Source: Lethocerus indicus (Eukaryota > Arthropoda > Insecta > Hemiptera > Belostomatidae). Taken from it: a stretch of 64,000 bases of DNA. Of this stretch, positions 60,067 through 64,000 are shown one piece after another. Numbering within the stretch: position 1 is the first letter of the stretch; every line of letters begins with the position of its first letter. The position numbers and the translations under genes are program-made. The notes beneath the pieces are model-generated. The model worked only from the letters and a program-made list of their open reading frames with translations, was not told the DNA's origin and ran no database searches. Location: the NCBI GenBank assembly GCA_019843655.1, contig JACDQD010000012.1:62001-126000 (forward strand), read 5' to 3'.

Positions 60067-60910
60067 GTACCTGTTTTGCGGTTGGAATAACGTAGATTTC
60101 GTGACAAATTCTCGCCTGTGACAAAACAGACAACGACCACAGTACAAGTGACCGAACAACATCCAAAGTACCTAAGTGACCGAACGACCGAAAAACATCC
60201 AAAGTACCTAAGTGACCGAACGACCGAAAAACATCCAAAGTACCTAAGTGACCGAACGGCCGAAAAACATCCAAAGTACCTAAGTGACCGAACGACCGAA
60301 AAACATCCAAAGTACCTAAGTGACCGAACGGCCGAAAAACATCCAAAGTACCTAAGTGACCGAACGGCCGAAAACATCCAAAGTACCTAAGTGACCGAAC
60401 GACCGAAAAACATCCAAAGTACCTAAGTGACCGAACGGCCGAAAAACATCCAAAGTACCTAAGTGACCGAACGGCCGAAAAACATCCAAAGTACCTAAGT
60501 GACCGAACGACCGAAAAACATCCAAAGTACCTAAGTGACCGAACGACCGAAAAACATCCAAAGTACCTAAGTGACCGAACGGCCGAAAAACATCCAAAGT
60601 ACCTAAGTGACCGAACGGCCGAAAAACATCCAAAGTACCTAAGTGACCGAACGACCGAAAAACATCCAAAGTACCTAAGTGACCGAACGACCGAAAAACA
60701 TCCAAAGTACCTAAGTGACCGAACGACCGAAATTAACGTAGGGTCGTGGTGTTTCCCTCTCCTCTCGCTGGTTCGGTCTTTCGCTAGACTGCGGTTTCGG
60801 CCGCTCGCCATCTTCAGTAGCGCCCTGTGTTAGTCACTGTTGGCACTCTGGATGTTTTTTTGGGGGGCGTCCTCACTGTCACTGTGTCACTGTCACTGTC
60901 ACTGTGATTT
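60067..60910. mobile_element. Foldback element, copy 20, carrying a minisatellite
   Basis: Left terminus GAGTACCTGTTTTGCGGTTG. After CCACAGTACAAGTGACCG the interior is replaced by the 36-bp array, then CGTAGGGTCGTGGTGTTTCC and a left-type arm with CGCCATCTTCAGTAGCGCCC. Confidence 0.75.
60148..60731 (+). repeat. 36-bp minisatellite, about 16 copies
   Basis: Unit CCGAAAAACATCCAAAGTAC plus CTAAGTGACCGAACGA. It derives from the foldback interior (GGCCGAAAAACATCCAAAGT). Units differ mainly at one A/G position (AACGACCG versus AACGGCCG). The open frames on both strands simply follow the 36-bp period. Confidence 0.95.
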
Positions 60911-60949
60911 ATTAAAATAAACGAATCTCGTTTATTTTAGACAACAGAA

Positions 60950-61352
60950 GTTTTTAGACAGTAGAAAGTGAAAGTGACAGTGCGGTGAGGATGGCCGAAA
61001 AACATCCAAAACAGTCGGACAAATTCGGGACAAAATACACAAATTGACGGGGGAAAATTTTTTAGCCGGTTCTAATTTACAATACACGATTATTTACCCA
61101 CATCGTATATTTGAGATTATACAGGATATTCGTAGGTTTTCGGTATTTCTGTCTCCTCTCGCTGGTTTAGTGTAGTACCAAGTGACAGTGACACAGTGCA
61201 GTGAGGATGCTCCCCCCCCCAAAAAAAACATCCAAAGTGCTAACAGTGACTACTGAAGACGGCGAGCGGCCGAAACCGGTCCGGGAGGAGACGGTAACAC
61301 AGCGAACCTACGGTATTCTCGAACCCCTCGCAGACCACAAAACAGTTATATT
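60950..61352. mobile_element. Foldback element, copy 21
   Basis: AAGTGACAGTGCGGTGAGGA, a second arm piece at 61145-61165, CTACTGAAGACGGCGAGCGG and the right terminus CTCGCAGACCACAAAACAGT followed by TATATTAGA. Confidence 0.75.
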
Positions 61353-61679
61353 AGACCGAAATTAAGTTCATTACACTGAAGGTTCCGCGACCATTTTTTT
61401 TTTTTTTATGAATAATAATCTCCATTCAGGTTGATACCGGCCCAGTGGGTTTCCAGTGTTTCGATCCGAAAAGTGCTTTTCTTTCAAAGCTCGTAAAGTA
61501 CCCGTTATAAATTTGACTCATCAAATCGCCCCTCTGCCGATATTGTGCGGGGTCAATATAAATAGAGTTGTGAAAACTGTGCGGACGGCCGTCATGAGAA
61601 GTGTGCCACTTCGTACCTCTGACATTTAACTGAGTCGACCGGCGAGTGTTGAACTTTTGAACTGCGGTCAAAGTTCCAT

Positions 61680-62720
61680 TTAGTGGATTGAGGGAGGACC
61701 GGACACGGACGCGTTTATACACTTGGCAAACACTGATGTTATTACGCGAGTCCGTTTACGGTCGGATACTGCAGTGTTGGCGAACCGCGTACAACAGGTT
61801 TCGTCGTCGGTCCGTTGTAAAGCTGAAATCAATCGGTGCAACTGACGACGGTGGCGAGGAGCCGAATCGGGTCTCCAAGAGACACGGTCGACAACTAAGT
61901 AATTGCGTTGTACATATTTTTAAGTACGTCTTCGCCGTAGATGGTTTTTTGAATGCACGTATAAGATACATTCGGCTTCTCTGCCAACCGAGCTTTAACA
62001 TAATACCCGAAGCGAAGTCGCAAAATCGCTAACATTTATGATTTAATAAAGTAATGTGTAAACTAATTCAGGCCGTCCAACTGCAACAGAATTCAAAATC
62101 CTTCGTAAAATAGTCAACACCTTATCTGAGAGGTCCCGTTCGTCCACGACTTTACAAGTGGCGTTGTACATATTTTTAAGTACGTCAACATCTTTGCACA
62201 GATAAGTCGTAGATGATTTTTTTGAATGCGCGTATAAGATAAATTCGGCTTCTCCGCAATGTCCCAGTGGCGAACTATGGCGATCCGAATCGATAATGGC
62301 CTTTATTCGGTCATCATCGACCCCCCCACTGGACGTCCAGAGCGCTCCTCGTCTTTTAATGAAAAATCCCCTGACCGGAATTTTAAAGGCTTCGTCACGC
62401 GTACAGCGTACAATTTTTATGACACCTTTGCGAAAATAAAAAAGCGAAATGTGACGCAAATGTTCACTTCGGTTCACCGTGTTTTAACTTTTTATCGATG
62501 TAATTTCGATACCGAATTTTTCAGGAAGGACCAAATAATAACGTCTATCTGCGTAAAGATGTTGACGTGCTTAAAAATATGTACAACGCCGCTTGTCGGT
62601 GAATTTCGCAATTACTTAGTTGTCGACCCGATACTTTACTTTGACAGTATTGTCGATGAACGGCTCAAGGTTTTTCGCCCCCCGGCCGGAACTCGAATCA
62701 TCACTTCCGGTAGGATCGCC
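61680..62720 (-). pseudogene. Mariner transposase remnants, copies 3 and 4
   Basis: Minus strand: VDDDRIKAIIDSDRHS (about 62290-62335) and, in a shifted frame, HWDIAEKPNLSYTRIQKNHL resemble the N-terminal DNA-binding part of mariner transposases. A second degenerate copy lies at 61750-62010. Downstream of the shift the frame continues into an uninterrupted tail (CKDVDVLKNMYNATCKVVDE, DLSDKVLTILRRILNSVAVG) with no mariner counterpart known to me. It is inactive as transposase. Confidence 0.55.
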
Positions 62721-62724
62721 TAAT

Positions 62725-63318
62725 ACCGCCGGAATGGAGCCCGTTTGGGGTGGTTTCCGATTACGGGAAAAATCCTGGAACAGCGAGGGTTTTTTCAACC
62801 CCTTCCCCCGGATACCGCTATCCGACCGGACGTTGGCTGTAAATCTTCTAGTCGGGTCCTGTTAACAGTTACAGTCGGTCGCCCTATCGGAAAAACCGTA
62901 GGATACTTTACGGGGAGGGGGGAAAATTAAAACGACTCGGATAAAGTGTTGGTGGCATAAATCATTGACGAAGTGGTTTTGGGGATGGGGGAAGGGAGAT
63001 ATCCCGGACTCGTTTTGAAGCTGTCGATTGCCCCGTCCCGAGTGAGTTATATCTTGGAGGAGGCCTGGATGAGGGGTATATCTTGACGCGTCTGGGGAAC
63101 CTAAAGCTCTTGGCAAGTCCCCGGCTATTCGGCTTTATTTATTGCGCTTATTTCTCGGCAGGACGAGGGGTATTGCGCCCGGCGAAGGTCAGACCGCCGA
63201 CGAAGGGTTTTGACCGTAAAGGCTGGACAGGGTTTTTTTTTTTTTTTTTGAAGTCTAGATTTTAAGTACGCTCGGTCAGTTTCAAAACTGGAGTTTGGAC
63301 ATAAATTTGGCAGTTCAG
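62725..63318. other. Non-coding DNA
   Basis: GC-mixed with T-run at about 63231-63249. No exon recognised. Confidence 0.4.
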
Positions 63319-63653
63319 CGTACCCGTTTTCCGGTCTGCGACGGGTCGGAATACCGTAGATTTCGTGCGTTTCCGTCTCCTCTCGCCGGTTCGGTCTTTC
63401 GCTAGACCGGTTCTCGGCCGCTCGCCATCTTCAGTAGCGCTGTGTTAGTCACATTGGATGTTTTTCGGGCATCCTCACTGCACTGCCCCACTGTCACTTG
63501 TACAGTGGTGGTTGTCTGTTTGTACCGAGACACGTATATATAAAAAGTGCCGAAAGTGACTAGCACAGCGCTACTGAAGACGGCGAGCGGCCGAAACCGG
63601 TCTGGCAAAAGACCAAACCGGCGAGAGGAGACGGAAACACACGAAATCTACGG
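63319..63653. mobile_element. Foldback element, copy 22
   Basis: GTACCCGTTTTCCGGTCTGC at the left, core CGCCATCTTCAGTAGCGC, right arm GCGCTACTGAAGACGGCGAG and ACGAAATCTACGGTATAAA. Arms are nearly complete; the outermost right terminus is missing. Confidence 0.8.
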
Positions 63654-63659
63654 TATAAA

Positions 63660-64000
63660 TTTGGTACATTACGAATCCGTTGATGCAACCACTTCTAGAA
63701 TTTGAGTGAAAAACGATTCCTAATCATATCAATGAACTTCTGCATTTGATTCTTGCGAATTGGTCTTACTCTTAAAACTTTATTTAGTATGTTCCGCGTA
63801 CAGAACTTGAATTGTCGACCGGGTTCCGGTAAGATCTCGTGTTAAGCCCAAGAAGTCCGGCCAAACTGAAAAGTCCCCAACGAGGACTTGGTAAGTTCAC
63901 CAAGTCCCAAAATTCACCCTTCTTTCGGACCGTGGGGGGGGGGAGGGGCCCAACCCCTGTCTTTATGTTGAATATGTTTTTCTGGTCCAATTATCCTTTG
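63660..64000. other. Non-coding DNA at the window end
   Basis: Nothing recognised apart from a G-run at 63933-63945. Confidence 0.4.

Noticed and set aside
60062..60811. 249-codon and 117-codon frames with a 12-residue repeat
   Set aside because: They follow the 36-bp minisatellite; all frames are open because 36 is a multiple of three.

Overview
The window is animal nuclear DNA, most likely from an arthropod and probably an insect. All recognisable genes are split by GT-AG introns. GC-rich exons sit in AT-rich introns, polyadenylation signals are of the AATAAA type, and most of the sequence is satellite, microsatellite or small-transposon DNA. Four genes could be reconstructed by joining exons: a MIX23 (CCDC58) homologue, a FAM162/UPF0389 homologue, an ARL13B homologue, and the first coding exon of a class I alpha-1,2-mannosidase (MAN1A type). 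The species cannot be named from the sequence alone.

Layout. 1-8590 is a satellite block: about 47 monomers of a 104-bp satellite (about 533-5460) flanked by arrays of a degenerate 30-35 bp repeat that runs in opposite orientations on the two sides. 8590-9984 is AT-rich unique DNA. MIX23 (+, 9985-13415) and FAM162 (-, 18466-14860) converge. FAM162 and ARL13B (+, 19876-29659, nine exons) diverge across 1.4 kb. ARL13B is intact over 432 codons, and its introns carry several different tandem arrays, a foldback-element cluster and a pair of inverted repeats that bracket exons 3-5. Exon 1 of the mannosidase lies at 30947-31546. No later mannosidase exon was found, so 31547-64000 is probably its very long first intron, or intergenic DNA if the gene is broken.

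From about 37 kb on the sequence is almost entirely repeats. About twenty copies of a long-inverted-repeat (foldback) family share a core containing CGCCATCTTCAGTAG. There are five mariner-like MITEs with TTAGGTGTACC-type ends, two complete 511/512-bp Tc1-like non-autonomous elements, TTAA-flanked piggyBac-like MITEs, degenerate mariner transposase fragments, a probable tRNA-derived SINE, eleven (TA)n tracts and a 36-bp minisatellite that grew inside a foldback element.

The genes do not form an operon. Two encode small mitochondrial proteins (MIX23, intermembrane space; FAM162, membrane), one a ciliary GTPase and one a Golgi glycosidase. The strongest leads are the inverted repeats around ARL13B exons 3-5, the foldback family with its YY1/Pho-like core, the satellite with a preserved dyad, and an apparent one-base deletion in MIX23 exon 1.
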